Origin: Polystyrenella longa
GTDB lineage: Bacteria > Planctomycetota > Planctomycetia > Planctomycetales > Planctomycetaceae
Direction: 5' to 3'
NCBI RefSeq assembly: GCF_007750395.1
Contig: NZ_CP036281.1
Coordinates: 5,417,001-5,481,000 of the forward strand
Length of the DNA stretch: 64,000 bases
The notes beneath the pieces are model-generated. The model worked only from the letters and a program-made list of their open reading frames with translations, did not search any database and had not been told where the DNA came from. Numbering within the stretch: position 1 is the first letter of the stretch; every line of letters starts with the position of its first letter. Shown here piece after piece: positions 18,249 through 28,900 of this stretch. A program made the position numbers and the translations under genes.

Positions 18249-18992
18249 TTATGCGTGTTGATCATCTGTCTGGTTCAGCGGAGGATAACACATCAGCCCC
18301 CAGTCTTCCCGCGCACCATGATTAATTAGAATGGTGAGAAACACTGGCTGCAAATGACCCAGCATTGTCGCACATCGACGGAGGGCCGTGCGGTTCAGTT
18401 TGCCACCACAAGTTGCCGCACCATGCACGAGCTGGCAGCGAACGAGATAAATTCGTTCCATTACCCGGTTCAGCAACAGCCCCCACCGTTCTTCCAAGTA
18501 CCAGGTCCGCGCGTCGTACATGACTTTCTTGGATTGCCCCGCTCGTTTGGGAGTCGGATCTTGCCAGAAGAATTTACTGAGGTGCTCATCCTCCAGAATC
18601 GCCATGACCAACTTGCGATGTTTCCGCAAGATGGACGCTAGGCAATCATCATGATCGAGCTTCACGATCTTTTTGAGAAAATCGGCCCACGACGACGCGT
18701 CCGAAACCGGAGTCCGATCTTTGGGATTCCAAACACCATACAATGTATTGAGAGAAATCCAGAGTAGGATCAGCTGCTGATCGTGGCTGGCCTCCAGTTT
18801 CTCCACCTGTTCGAGCCAACTGCATGCGCGATGAATCCGGATGACGGTGTCCCGCTCGTATCCTGTTTCGCTCAGACTCGTTTTGTACGGTTTCCACGCC
18901 CGGCGAATCTCTTCTACTGTCTGGTAAATAACAGCCGGTGATGCCGATGGCGTTTTTTCCTTTAGCGGGTTCTGGCTTTTCTCAGTCATCAT
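18249..18992 (-). CDS. HEPN-domain-like protein, putative RNase
   Basis: A 247-residue, soluble, helix-rich protein. Near the C-terminus the segment LVRCQLVHGAATCGGKLNR contains R185-x4-H190, the catalytic R-x(4-6)-H of HEPN ribonucleases, followed by NRTALRRC. Upstream, ILLWISLNTLYGVWNP (about 75-90) matches the helix seen in Apea-like HEPN proteins. HEPN proteins cut RNA in toxin-antitoxin, abortive infection and other conflict systems, but many stand alone with unknown roles. No nucleotidyltransferase (MNT) antitoxin or other defence gene is adjacent. Start: two ATGs in a row; 18992 is taken. The domain call is a reading of motifs, not a search. Confidence 0.65.
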   Translation of the reverse strand: MMTEKSQNPLKEKTPSASPAVIYQTVEEIRRAWKPYKTSLSETGYERDTVIRIHRACSWLEQVEKLEASHDQQLILLWISLNTLYGVWNPKDRTPVSDASSWADFLKKIVKLDHDDCLASILRKHRKLVMAILEDEHLSKFFWQDPTPKRAGQSKKVMYDARTWYLEERWGLLLNRVMERIYLVRCQLVHGAATCGGKLNRTALRRCATMLGHLQPVFLTILINHGAREDWGLMCYPPLNQTDDQHA

Positions 18993-19216
18993 TTAGTGTC
19001 CCGCTGAATTTCTCGGTCATCAATCCAAAAATGTTCGCCCTGCCAGCGTAGCAGGATGAGCGTGATAAGAAAATGATTTGTCCACCTCGAACTGGGGTAC
19101 TTTCGAGGCGACACAAAATCGCCGTTTAGCCTGGTCAGGGTAAGATGCAGGAAAAATCGGTTGTTTCCCGACCTCCGCACAGTTTACGATATGAGATCAC
19201 CCTCCGGAGAACCTCG

Positions 19217-22200
19217 ATGCGCCTTCCTGATCTGCCCACCTCAATTGTCACCCCCCGATTGCGACCGACTCTATTATTCGGTTGTTTCATTCTGTTCTCT
19301 GCCGCGTCTATCGCTGCTGCGGAGGACTCACTCCCTTTCGAGGATTTAGAAGCGGACTTCACAATATCGATTCAACCGTTGTTGAAAACATATTGCAACG
19401 ACTGCCACTCGACGGACGCCCAAGAGGGAGATCTCGACCTCGAACGATATGCAGGGTTTCAGCACGTCCGGCAAGCCCCCGCACCGTGGCAGAAGGTGAT
19501 TGAAATGCTCGACAACGGAGAGATGCCTCCGGAAGAGAGCAAGCAACTGACGGCGGAAGAAAAAAAGTCACTACTGAAATGGGTCCGACATTATCTTGAT
19601 ACCGAGGCTCGCTCCAACGCGGGTGATCCAGGGCCGGTTGTGCTCAGGCGTTTGAACAATGCCGAATATACTTACACTATCCAGGACCTTACTGGTGCCG
19701 AACTCAATCCGGCGGAACAGTTCCCTGTCGATGGTGCAGCGGGGGAAGGATTCACCAATACGGGCAACTCGCTCGTCATGTCCCCGTCACTGGTGACTAA
19801 ATATTTTGACGCCGCCAAAGGGATCGCCAGTCATGTAGTTCTGTTGCCTGACGGAATTCGATTTTCGACAGGAAGCTCTCGTCGCGACTTCACCGACGAA
19901 ACCGTCGCCCGCATTCAAGAAATTTATACACGCCACACCGGCCCGATGGGTGATTCCCATTTACTGGATCAATGGAACGTGGCGGATACGGCTGTGCTCA
20001 CCAAAGACGATGGTCGCGTCGACCTCGCGCGTTATTTCGGTGTGTTGTTGAAACATCGAGATTCGTTGATATCTGGCAAGGTGAACTTTGAAGAGATCGC
20101 ATCCGCTGAAAAGGTGAACGCGAAATATCTACAGCTCCTGGGAACAATGCTGGTGGCCCCTCTGGATGATTCCATCCTGTTGAATCAATTGCGGCAGCGC
20201 TGGCAAACAGTCACTCCAGAGCAGGGCGATGAAATCATCGCCGAGATTCGTGCCTGGCAGCAGCAGTTATGGAAGTACAACAAAGTTGGCCAATTTGGAA
20301 GCATTCGCGCCTGGCAGGAGGGTGTGAACCCGATCAGTTCTTCACGACAGTTCCGTTTTCCTCTTTCTTCAGAGAAAGCAGGTGAAGATCTGATTCTCTC
20401 ACTACAGGCAAACAATGCCGGTGACGAAAGCCCTGATGATGTCGTCCTTTGGCACCAACCCCGATTCGTTCGACCGGGACAATCCACATTGTTGCTCAGC
20501 GATGTACGAGCCATTTCGATCTTGCTACCGGAACTCCGAACAGAAACATTAACGAAGATCGAAAACTACCTCTCTGCTGCTCAGGAAATACGTAATCAAA
20601 CAGCAACAGAGAACGAGCAAATGGACGTGAACAGTCTTGCGGCGCGGCACGATATCGATCCGCTACTCATGCCGGGATGGTTGAGCATGCTGGGACTTGG
20701 TGGAAATACATTGTCCTCTCAAGACTACCTTCATGTGGCTTATCAGGATCCCACTCGGGAGTCGGTTAAAGGGTGGGGGTTCCCCGAGGCTCCCGCATTA
20801 ATGCTGCTGAGTAATCCCACAGATGACACATTAAGAGTTCCCGGAGAAATGCTTCCTCATTCGATTGCCGTTCATCCTCGCCCAGAACGTTGGGTGGCCG
20901 TTGGTTGGCAGAGCACTATCCAGGGTAGTGTCCGCGTGGAGGCAGAAGTTCAGGACGCCGATCTTGGTTGTGGAAACGGGGCAAACTGGTCACTCGAACT
21001 TCGACGAGGATCTCAACGCGAAGTTTTACAGTCCGGCACCGTGGCCGGCATGACCGCCGCTAAGGTCGATCCGATAACAAACATCTCTCTTCAGCCCGGC
21101 GATATGATCTCACTGGTCATCGACCCCCGCGACCGTGACCACGCCTGCGATTTGACTCGGATTGAATTGAAAGTCACCGAACTAGCGGAAGAGCAGCGTA
21201 GTTGGTCCTTAACCGAGGATTGTGCCGCAACGATCGCCGACGGAAATCCGCACGCCGATCAACATGGCAATCTTTCAGTCTGGCATTTTTATTCAGGAAT
21301 GATCGAGGAAAACCTTTCCGATAATCAATATATTCCACGTGGTTCCCTGCTAGCTAAATGGTTGGGAGAACCGGATTCAGAACGGGCTCATTCACTGGCA
21401 AAGCAACTCCAACAATTGTTGAATGCAGGACCAACCGATGCAACCACCGAGGAGGATCGTCAACTTTACTCCCGGTTACATAGTCTGAACGGTTTGCTCT
21501 TTTCTCAAATCGACTACGCGACTCTCGCACTGCGATTGCCAGAGGAGCGAGCTAACGAAAACCAATTCGGTTTTAATCCACAAGAAATTGAATCAACCAA
21601 TATTCAACAGGTCACAGAGCGGGGCGACCTCATCGTTACAGCACCAGCTCAATTAATGTTCCGGCTACCAGCTGACATGCTTCAAGGGGCCGATTTCGTC
21701 ACGGCGGCCACACTGCAGATGGCACAAGGCTCTGTTCAGGTCCAAGCGTCAGACCAAGTTCAAACCGACTGGGAGAATTTGCAACCGGGCCTGCCAGTGC
21801 TACTTCCAGAAGGAAGTGGAACGCGTAAACAATGGGAAGCCTCTCTGGAAGAATTCCGAGATCTGTTCCCCTTAGCGATGTGCTATCCCAAAATCGTTCC
21901 TGTCGACGAAGGGATTTCGATCGTGTTGTATCATCGGGAAGATGAGCACCTGAAGCGGCTCATGCTCTCAGACGAGGAGTCCCAACGACTCGACCAACTC
22001 TGGAGTGAATTGCGATATATCAGCCAAGATGCCCTGACCAGCCTGGTCGTGCTGGAACAGTTGATTCAATTCGCCACACAGGATGGCGAACCGACGTTAT
22101 ACGAACCTCTTAGGGAACCGTATGAATTGCGGGCCTCAGAGTATCGAAAATGGTTACTGGAAACGGAGTCTGTTCATCTACAGGCATTACTCGAATTCAT

Positions 22201-23440
22201 AACCAGAGCTTACCGGCGTCCGTTGACGCCACGGGAAACAACGGCCATTCAGGAACTTTACGCTCAATTCCGTGAAGAGGAGATGGATCACGAAGAGGCA
22301 TTCCGACTGACATTAGCTCGCGTGTTAACGTCTCCGGCGTTTTTATATCGACTGGAAGAACCGGGCGAAGGCTTGGAACCGACACTGGTATCCGACTTCG
22401 AACTGGCGACTCGGCTCAGTTATTTTCTCTGGTCGTCTACTCCCGATGCAGAACTGACTCGACTAGCTTCCGAAAACCGTCTGCACGAACCGGAAGTTCT
22501 GGCGGCTCAGACACGCCGCATGCTGGCCGACCCAAAGATTCGACGGATGGCGATCGAGTTCGGCTGCCAGTGGTTACATATCCGCGATTTCGATCAACAT
22601 GATGAAAAAAGCGAAGCTCACTTTCCCGAGTTTGCGACAATTCGGAAAGACATGTATGAAGAATCGATTCTCTACTTCACCGACTTGTTTCAAAACGACC
22701 GGTCGATCCTGGATCTCATCGAGTCTGACTACACATTCCTCAACGAGAATCTGGCGACATTTTATGAAATCCCCCACGTCACCGGCCCCGACTGGCGACG
22801 TGTGGAAGGGGTCCGGCAATATGGTCGCGGTGGCATTTTAGCTCAGGCGACCACATTATCGAAACAATCGGGAGCGTCCCGGACGAGTGCGATTTTGAGA
22901 GGAAACTGGGTTTATGAATCTCTCCTGGGAGAACGTCTTCCTCGTCCTCCTCAGGGAATTCCCATTTTGCCTGAAACCGTTCCTGCAAGTCTTACGGAAC
23001 GTCAACTGATTGAACAACACAGTTCTGTCGCCTCCTGTGCGAAATGCCATGAGCGTATCGATCCATTCGGGTTCTCGCTCGAAGGGTTCGACGCCATTGG
23101 TCGTAGACGATCCGTCGATGGTGGCGGACATGCGATCGACACTTCGACGACTCTGAGAGATGGAACCGAGATTGAAGGCTTGTCGGGGCTTCAGCAATAT
23201 CTGGGGGAATCTCAACGCGAAACCATCGTGCGTCAATTCTGTCGAAAGCTGTTAGGATATGCCCTCGGACGGTCTGTTCAGCTTTCTGACGAACCTTTAA
23301 TCGATGAAATGATGACAAAACTGAGTCAAAACGGTTATCGTATAGTCACTGCCGTCGACACGATTATTCAGAGTGAACAGTTCCACAAGATTCGTGGTCG
23401 CGATTTCAGTCCTCCATTTGAAGTCACCGACACGCCTTGA
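19217..23440 (+). CDS. large exported DUF1587/1592/1588/1585/1595 protein with cytochrome-like motifs
   Basis: A protein of 1407 residues from ATG 19217, chosen because CCGGAGA lies 7 nt upstream and a signal peptide (LLFGCFILFSAASIAAA) follows; the frame itself reaches back to 19145. Order of domains: PSCyt1-like CNDCH (about 60-64); DUF1587 (LRRLNNAEYTYTIQDLTG); a long divergent middle of about 700 residues with a beta-rich segment; DUF1595 (TRAYRRPLTPRE); DUF1592 (ATRLSYFLWSSTPDAEL); DUF1588 with CAKCHERIDPFGFSLEGFD (Cys about 1274); DUF1585 (FCRKLLGYALGRS). The two CxxCH sites suggest covalent haem. Planctomycete families of this type pair with DUF1552, present next door. Substrate unknown. 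Confidence 0.92.
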   Translation: MRLPDLPTSIVTPRLRPTLLFGCFILFSAASIAAAEDSLPFEDLEADFTISIQPLLKTYCNDCHSTDAQEGDLDLERYAGFQHVRQAPAPWQKVIEMLDNGEMPPEESKQLTAEEKKSLLKWVRHYLDTEARSNAGDPGPVVLRRLNNAEYTYTIQDLTGAELNPAEQFPVDGAAGEGFTNTGNSLVMSPSLVTKYFDAAKGIASHVVLLPDGIRFSTGSSRRDFTDETVARIQEIYTRHTGPMGDSHLLDQWNVADTAVLTKDDGRVDLARYFGVLLKHRDSLISGKVNFEEIASAEKVNAKYLQLLGTMLVAPLDDSILLNQLRQRWQTVTPEQGDEIIAEIRAWQQQLWKYNKVGQFGSIRAWQEGVNPISSSRQFRFPLSSEKAGEDLILSLQANNAGDESPDDVVLWHQPRFVRPGQSTLLLSDVRAISILLPELRTETLTKIENYLSAAQEIRNQTATENEQMDVNSLAARHDIDPLLMPGWLSMLGLGGNTLSSQDYLHVAYQDPTRESVKGWGFPEAPALMLLSNPTDDTLRVPGEMLPHSIAVHPRPERWVAVGWQSTIQGSVRVEAEVQDADLGCGNGANWSLELRRGSQREVLQSGTVAGMTAAKVDPITNISLQPGDMISLVIDPRDRDHACDLTRIELKVTELAEEQRSWSLTEDCAATIADGNPHADQHGNLSVWHFYSGMIEENLSDNQYIPRGSLLAKWLGEPDSERAHSLAKQLQQLLNAGPTDATTEEDRQLYSRLHSLNGLLFSQIDYATLALRLPEERANENQFGFNPQEIESTNIQQVTERGDLIVTAPAQLMFRLPADMLQGADFVTAATLQMAQGSVQVQASDQVQTDWENLQPGLPVLLPEGSGTRKQWEASLEEFRDLFPLAMCYPKIVPVDEGISIVLYHREDEHLKRLMLSDEESQRLDQLWSELRYISQDALTSLVVLEQLIQFATQDGEPTLYEPLREPYELRASEYRKWLLETESVHLQALLEFITRAYRRPLTPRETTAIQELYAQFREEEMDHEEAFRLTLARVLTSPAFLYRLEEPGEGLEPTLVSDFELATRLSYFLWSSTPDAELTRLASENRLHEPEVLAAQTRRMLADPKIRRMAIEFGCQWLHIRDFDQHDEKSEAHFPEFATIRKDMYEESILYFTDLFQNDRSILDLIESDYTFLNENLATFYEIPHVTGPDWRRVEGVRQYGRGGILAQATTLSKQSGASRTSAILRGNWVYESLLGERLPRPPQGIPILPETVPASLTERQLIEQHSSVASCAKCHERIDPFGFSLEGFDAIGRRRSVDGGGHAIDTSTTLRDGTEIEGLSGLQQYLGESQRETIVRQFCRKLLGYALGRSVQLSDEPLIDEMMTKLSQNGYRIVTAVDTIIQSEQFHKIRGRDFSPPFEVTDTP

Positions 23441-23556
23441 ATTTGTTTCTCTCCAACACGGCCAACTGAGCTGGAGTTTGCCAGCTTATAGTTTGCTGTA
23501 CTTTTCGGTTAACAACCTCCGGTAATGATAACGCCTGCTAACTAAGGTAAAGAACT

Positions 23557-24855
23557 ATGTTTGATACATCACGTCGCCAGTTCCTGTGCGGTCTCGGTGT
23601 GACAATGGCGTTACCCTGGATGGAATCACTGAAGCTGCTAGCCGACGAAAAACAAATTGACGCAGCAACGGGAGAAGCCCCCAAGAGATTTGGGGTCCTG
23701 TTCTCCGGAAATGGATTTCATCACACCGAGTGGTGGGCCAAAGGTGCGGGCGCAGAAATGGAGTTGGGCCGAGTTCTGGAACCGTTGCAGTCTCACCGAG
23801 AGAAAATGCTGTTTATCAAAGGGCTGTACAACGAAGAAGCGTTGAAAGGAAACATCCACAGTTCGCAAACAGGCAACCTTCTTTCCGGTGCCCCCCTCGC
23901 CTCCGGTGGAGACATTCATTCCGGCACCAGTGTTGATCAGGTCCTTGCCCAAACCTATGGTAAAGGAACCAAAGTTCCCAGCCTGGTACTCGGTTGTGAG
24001 AAATCAAACCCGGCAGTGCACAAGAACTATTCGATGCTCTACAGCTCGCACATCTCCTGGAGTTCTCCCACCACGCCAACTCCACTGGAAGTCTATCCGG
24101 CACTCGCATTCGATCGCATGTTCCGGCAGTCTGCTTCCGCCGCTGATCAAAGCGTCTTGGATGCCGTACTGGAAGACGCGTCCGATTTGCGAAGAACGAT
24201 CAGTAAGAATGACCGACGCAAGCTGGATGAATACCTGAACTCGGTACGAGAGGTCGAGCAGCGAATAGACCAGGCCAATAATCGAGGCGAATTCCAAGGC
24301 TGGCGCCCGACTTTAATAGAACCCAATATTCCTCGGCCCACAGATGGAATCCCACAGGACATTGCCGAGCATATGCGTCTGATGTGCGACATTCTAGTTC
24401 TGGCGTTTCAAACAGATACCACCCGAATCTGTACGCTTAAACTGAACAACGATCATTCGTCGCTCCGCTTCCCGAACTTAAATATCGACTACATGATCCA
24501 CCACCTGCTGTCTCACCAGGAATCGGAAGACTGGCTGCGGGTGAATCAATTCTTTGTCGAGCAGTTAGCCTATATTGCTGACAAGCTTGATGCTGTTGAA
24601 GAAGGGGAACGAACCGCCCTCGACAACAGCATCCTCCTGTTCTGCTCCAGTATGTTAACCGGAGGTCACATAGCGACCGATTTGCCTGTTGTGATTGTCG
24701 GTCGCGGAGGAGGGAATCTCGAAACAGGACGCGTGCTCGACTATTCCGATAAACCTAATCGGAAAATGTGCAGCCTGTATCTTTCCCTGATGGAAAAATA
24801 CGGAGTCCAACTTGATCGGTTCGGAGATTCCACAGAACGCCTGTCGGAAGTCTAA
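23557..24855 (+). CDS. DUF1552 protein with Tat-like leader
   Basis: A 432-residue protein starting MFDTSRRQFLCGLG, a twin-arginine type leader, suggesting export in folded form. The body shows FSGNGFHHTEWW, SSQTGNLLSGAPL, GTSVDQVLAQTYG and FCSSMLTGGHIATDLPVVIVGRGGG, all typical of DUF1552. It lies 116 bp downstream of the DUF1592-type gene, with AAGG as ribosome-binding site, and is very likely co-transcribed. Together they form the second of the two planctomycete-type export pairs in this window. The molecular function is not established. Confidence 0.92.
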   Translation: MFDTSRRQFLCGLGVTMALPWMESLKLLADEKQIDAATGEAPKRFGVLFSGNGFHHTEWWAKGAGAEMELGRVLEPLQSHREKMLFIKGLYNEEALKGNIHSSQTGNLLSGAPLASGGDIHSGTSVDQVLAQTYGKGTKVPSLVLGCEKSNPAVHKNYSMLYSSHISWSSPTTPTPLEVYPALAFDRMFRQSASAADQSVLDAVLEDASDLRRTISKNDRRKLDEYLNSVREVEQRIDQANNRGEFQGWRPTLIEPNIPRPTDGIPQDIAEHMRLMCDILVLAFQTDTTRICTLKLNNDHSSLRFPNLNIDYMIHHLLSHQESEDWLRVNQFFVEQLAYIADKLDAVEEGERTALDNSILLFCSSMLTGGHIATDLPVVIVGRGGGNLETGRVLDYSDKPNRKMCSLYLSLMEKYGVQLDRFGDSTERLSEV

Positions 24856-24861
24856 TGACGA

Positions 24862-25197
24862 TTATTCGCCGTCATTCTTCGCATCGACTTCATTTTCGTT
24901 CTCCTCGGGAATATCAACGTCGATGTCAGGGACGGTGATCGTTTTCTCCTTGGTTCCGACATCCACATCGGGTCCGCGTACGTCGACGTCAGGCATTCTG
25001 CCTTCTGTCGCTTCCACGTCTATATCCGGGAGCTCTCCTTCGTCTCTCACGTCTACGTCGCAGCCGGTCATCAACAGGGCACCCGGAAGGATTAACAGGC
25101 CAAAGAGGCTTTTCTTCCATGGGTCTGCAAAGACTCGCTTACTCGATGATGAGATTGTTTCGTCACATTCGTTTTTATTGCAGTTCTTGCCAGACAT
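24862..25197 (-). CDS. acidic lipoprotein with Asp-Val repeats
   Basis: A 111-residue protein with GGAG about 7 nt before the ATG. A long polar N-region (about 30 residues, with NCNKNEC) precedes a hydrophobic segment SLFGLLILPGALLMTGC, where the final Cys fits a lipobox. The mature part is almost only Asp, Val, Glu, Pro and Gly, with recurring P-D-[IV]-D-V units (PDIDVEA, PDVDVRG, PDVDVGT, PDIDVDI). The regular spacing of carboxylates suggests divalent-cation binding; this is inference. It is convergent with the DUF1552 gene, with six bases between the two stops. No family recognised with certainty. Confidence 0.7.
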   Translation of the reverse strand: MSGKNCNKNECDETISSSSKRVFADPWKKSLFGLLILPGALLMTGCDVDVRDEGELPDIDVEATEGRMPDVDVRGPDVDVGTKEKTITVPDIDVDIPEENENEVDAKNDGE

Positions 25198-25958
25198 CAG
25201 TTTTCTCCATTGAGAGTTAGGATGATGAGATTATTCTTTTCGGTCATGAACGTCTAAATCGATAAGGACAGAAAATGTCCAAAGAGCGATTGACGCAGGA
25301 GTCGAAAAGCATGATTCAGCTAAAGGCAAAAGGCATGCCTATCCCTGATTTTCTCTCCTGACACCGCTATTCCAGCCGGGAAGCGCCCAAATAACGGTCC
25401 AGAACTCTCGCTGCATTGGTTCTCTGCGATTTTGCGTCCTCGCTGTTGATTCTCAAACGACCACGATGGTTCATCGCCATACACAACCTCGCCGACGAAA
25501 TGCACACTTGATCACATGGGGCAATATAAAACCGTTGCCAAACCTCACGGAAGTGACTAATCAGCTAAATAATGATTTGAGGACAGCACGTCATAATAAT
25601 GTGGCTGGCAAGATGTTCGTTCGAGCAAAAAAGAGTAAGATAGCTCCGCGTGCGAATTCACTAGGTACATCTAATTTTATGACGAACCAAGGGTGAAAGA
25701 TCACGCATCGATTTGCTACTCTGTTTTGATGCTTTCTTCTCTGTCGATTTAATCAGATCGATCAAAGGCGAATACGAAAAGTTCTACGGTTACCCTCCTC
25801 GAAAATCCCGATTTAGCTAGAACTACAAGGTCAGGAAGATCCTCTCTTGTGATCGCTAAAGATAGGGAACTATCTTGTCGGGAATGAGGGCCAGAAATCC
25901 ATGAATGGAATCAGGCCCACGTTACTCCTTCTAATACAGGCATTCCACGGGAGTCCGG
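25198..25958. other. intergenic region upstream of the hybrid histidine kinase
   Basis: About 760 bp with divergent flanking genes. The 25466-25696 frame is not convincing. The last 350 bp are AT-rich and should hold the kinase promoter; a hairpin at 25859-25876 lies in the likely leader. Confidence 0.5.
25859..25876 (+). promoter_or_regulatory. hairpin with GGAA loop in the kinase leader
   Basis: AAGATAG, loop GGAA, CTATCTT: a perfect 7-bp stem about 83 nt before the kinase start. A GGA in a hairpin loop is the core of CsrA-binding sites, and csrA is present at 51637-51855; the link is speculative. Confidence 0.35.
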
Positions 25959-28900
25959 ATGGGTACTCTGATTGAGTTTTTCTCCAAGCTGTTCGACACG
26001 TCCGATTTCCCCGCGCGCTGGTACTGTGGAAAATGGACCTCCGGACACGGGTGGCTGCATATCATCTCGGATCTGGCGATCTGGGGGGCCTATATGGCGA
26101 TCCCCGTGGTGCTGGTCACCTTTGCATTCCGCCATCGGAAGGAAATTCCCTATAGCAACATCTACCTGCTCTTTGCCGGTTTCATCCTGGCTTGCGGCAC
26201 CACCCATCTGATTGAAGCGATCATTTTCTGGCACCCGGTCTATCGACTGTCGGGCATTTCTAAATTAGTGACCGCCTCCATTTCGTGGGCGACGGTGATT
26301 GTTTTGATACGCATGGCTCCACAAGCGATGGAATTACCAGGCCTGAAGAGATCCAACACAAAACTGGAACGGGAGATCAAGCGTCGACGCGAAGCAGAGA
26401 AAGATCTGGTCGAAACAGAAAAACTCTTTCGCATCACGTTTGAAAATGCCGCAGTCGGAATGGCGCATGTCGCACCGGATGGAACGTGGCTACGCGTCAA
26501 TAATCGTTTGAGCGAAATCGTCGGCTATACACCTGAGGATTTGTTGCAACTCACCTTTCAGGACATCACCCACCCAGAAGATCTCAATGCAGACCTCGAA
26601 AGTTACTCCAAACTACTCGCTGGAGAGATCGAGAAGTACGCTATGGAAAAGCGTTACTATCACAAAGAGGGTAACATCGTCTGGATTCTGCTGACCGTCT
26701 CGCTAGTCAAACATGAAAATGGCGAGCCTGATTATACTATTGCCATTATTCAAGACATTACGGAACGGAAGACACTGGAAGAAGCTTCTGCTGAAACTCA
26801 ACGATTGCTAAGTACCTTCATGGAGAATGCGCCTTCCGCAATGGGAGTAGTGGAATTAGCTCCGGATAATTCCGACATCCTGCATTTACTCGACAACCCT
26901 GCAGGAGAACGTTTCTTCAACGTAACGGAGGGGGGGACTTCCGGAAAATGGTCGATAGAACACCTTAACATGTGGCCTGCCGCAGTTCAGGAATGGATTG
27001 AAAATTACCGCAAGGCTCAGCGAAATCAATCGACAGTTAACTTCCAGTTTCAATTCATCCCACCCGATTCGCCTGTCGATTCAGAGCAAACATTGCCTTT
27101 GGATAATCAGATCTGGCTGAACGTGAATATGGCCTATCTGGGTACCGGGGAAGAGGGACGTGATCGATTCTGTTACATCGCCAGCGATGATACATTTCGG
27201 AAGCAGTCTGAGTTTCGCTTACAACGCAGCCACGACACTTTTTTTCATCTCATCGAAGCGGCTCCCTTTGGAATTCATATCGTCGACGATCAGTTACGAA
27301 TGAGCCAATGCAGTTCCGGCACAGAGAAACTATTTGGTTCAGCTGACCTATTGGTCGGTTTAAGTATGGATCAAATCTTCACTCGTCTTTGGGGCAAACA
27401 GATTTCCAGTGAACTGATGGCCGTGTTTCAACAGACTTTAACGTCGGGAAAATCTTATACGGCGAGCGACTACAGTTTGTACAACCTGGATAATGGCAAA
27501 CTGGAGTATTTCGACTGGGAAATTCAGCAGATCATCTTGCCCGACGGAAAGTATGGCGTCGTCTGTTATTTCTACGAGACGACCCAGTGGAAGGAAGCCG
27601 AACTGGCTGCACGCGAAAGCGAGAGCCGCTTGAAACTGGCGACCGAACTGGTGAAAGTCGGCGTGGTTGTTTGCGAATGTGAGAACAAGCACGTGATTCT
27701 GGACAAGATCGCCGCAGAACAATACGGCTTGCCTTCGGAGTCGGCACTTACACTGGAGGAATATCGAAACTGTTTCTTCCCTGAAGATCGAGATCGCTTC
27801 GACGATCAAATGCATCACGCAATTGCCCCCGGTAACCAGTCGACCCCAACTCTTGAATACCGCGTTGTGCAGAAAAATGGTTCGAGACGCTGGTTGGGAA
27901 TTTGTATGCAGGTCGAGTTCGAAATTTCGTCTACCGGCTCTCCCGAACCGAGCCACTGGTTGATTGCCTCAATTGACCTTACCGAACGGAAACGACACGA
28001 AGAACAACTCGACCTTGCCCGGCAACAGGCGGAAGCGGCCAACAGAGCCCGTGGAGAATTTCTGGCTAACATGAGTCACGAAATCAGAACACCCATGGCA
28101 GCATTAATGGGGCACGTCGAAATCCTGATGACTCATTTGCAGGACCCCGATAATCGCGAAAGTGTCCGCACCATTAAACGGAACGGACATCACCTTCTGG
28201 AGATTCTCAATGATATCCTGGATATCTCTCGCATTGAAGCGGGTAAACTCGAAGTCGAGCAAACCCGTTGCGATATTGTGCAACTTCTGAAGGACATCGA
28301 CTCTCTGATGCGAGTCCGAGTCGACGCCCACCGTGTCAATTTCATTATCACCGCAACTGAAAAGATTCCCAAGTTCGTACAAACAGACCCTAAACGGCTG
28401 AAACAGATTTTGCTCAATCTGGTTGGGAATGCGATCAAGTTTACTCATATCGGTCAGATCAAAGTCGAAGTCATCTTCAATTCTGACGAAAGCCAGATTG
28501 AGTTCCATGTCGAGGATACTGGCATTGGAATTCCCCAAGAGATACTCAGCACCCTATTCCGCCCCTTCAGCCAGGGAGACGCTTCCCGGACCAGAAAATA
28601 TGGCGGAAGTGGACTGGGACTTGCCATCAGTCAACGCCTTGCAGGCTTATTGGATGGGAGCATCACCGTCGAAAGTCAAACAGGGGTTGGCTCAACGTTC
28701 GTGGTTAGCTTACCTATCCTGGATAAGGAAGAACTTGATCTCATCACTTTAGAACTGGATCTGCCTACTGCAGAAGAAGAGCAAACGGTGATTCGACATC
28801 TCGAAGGAAACATCCTGTTGGTGGACGACCGACGTGACATTCGATTCGTGGGCCAACATTTTCTGGAAGAAGCTGGAGCGACTGTCACAACCGCCAGCGA

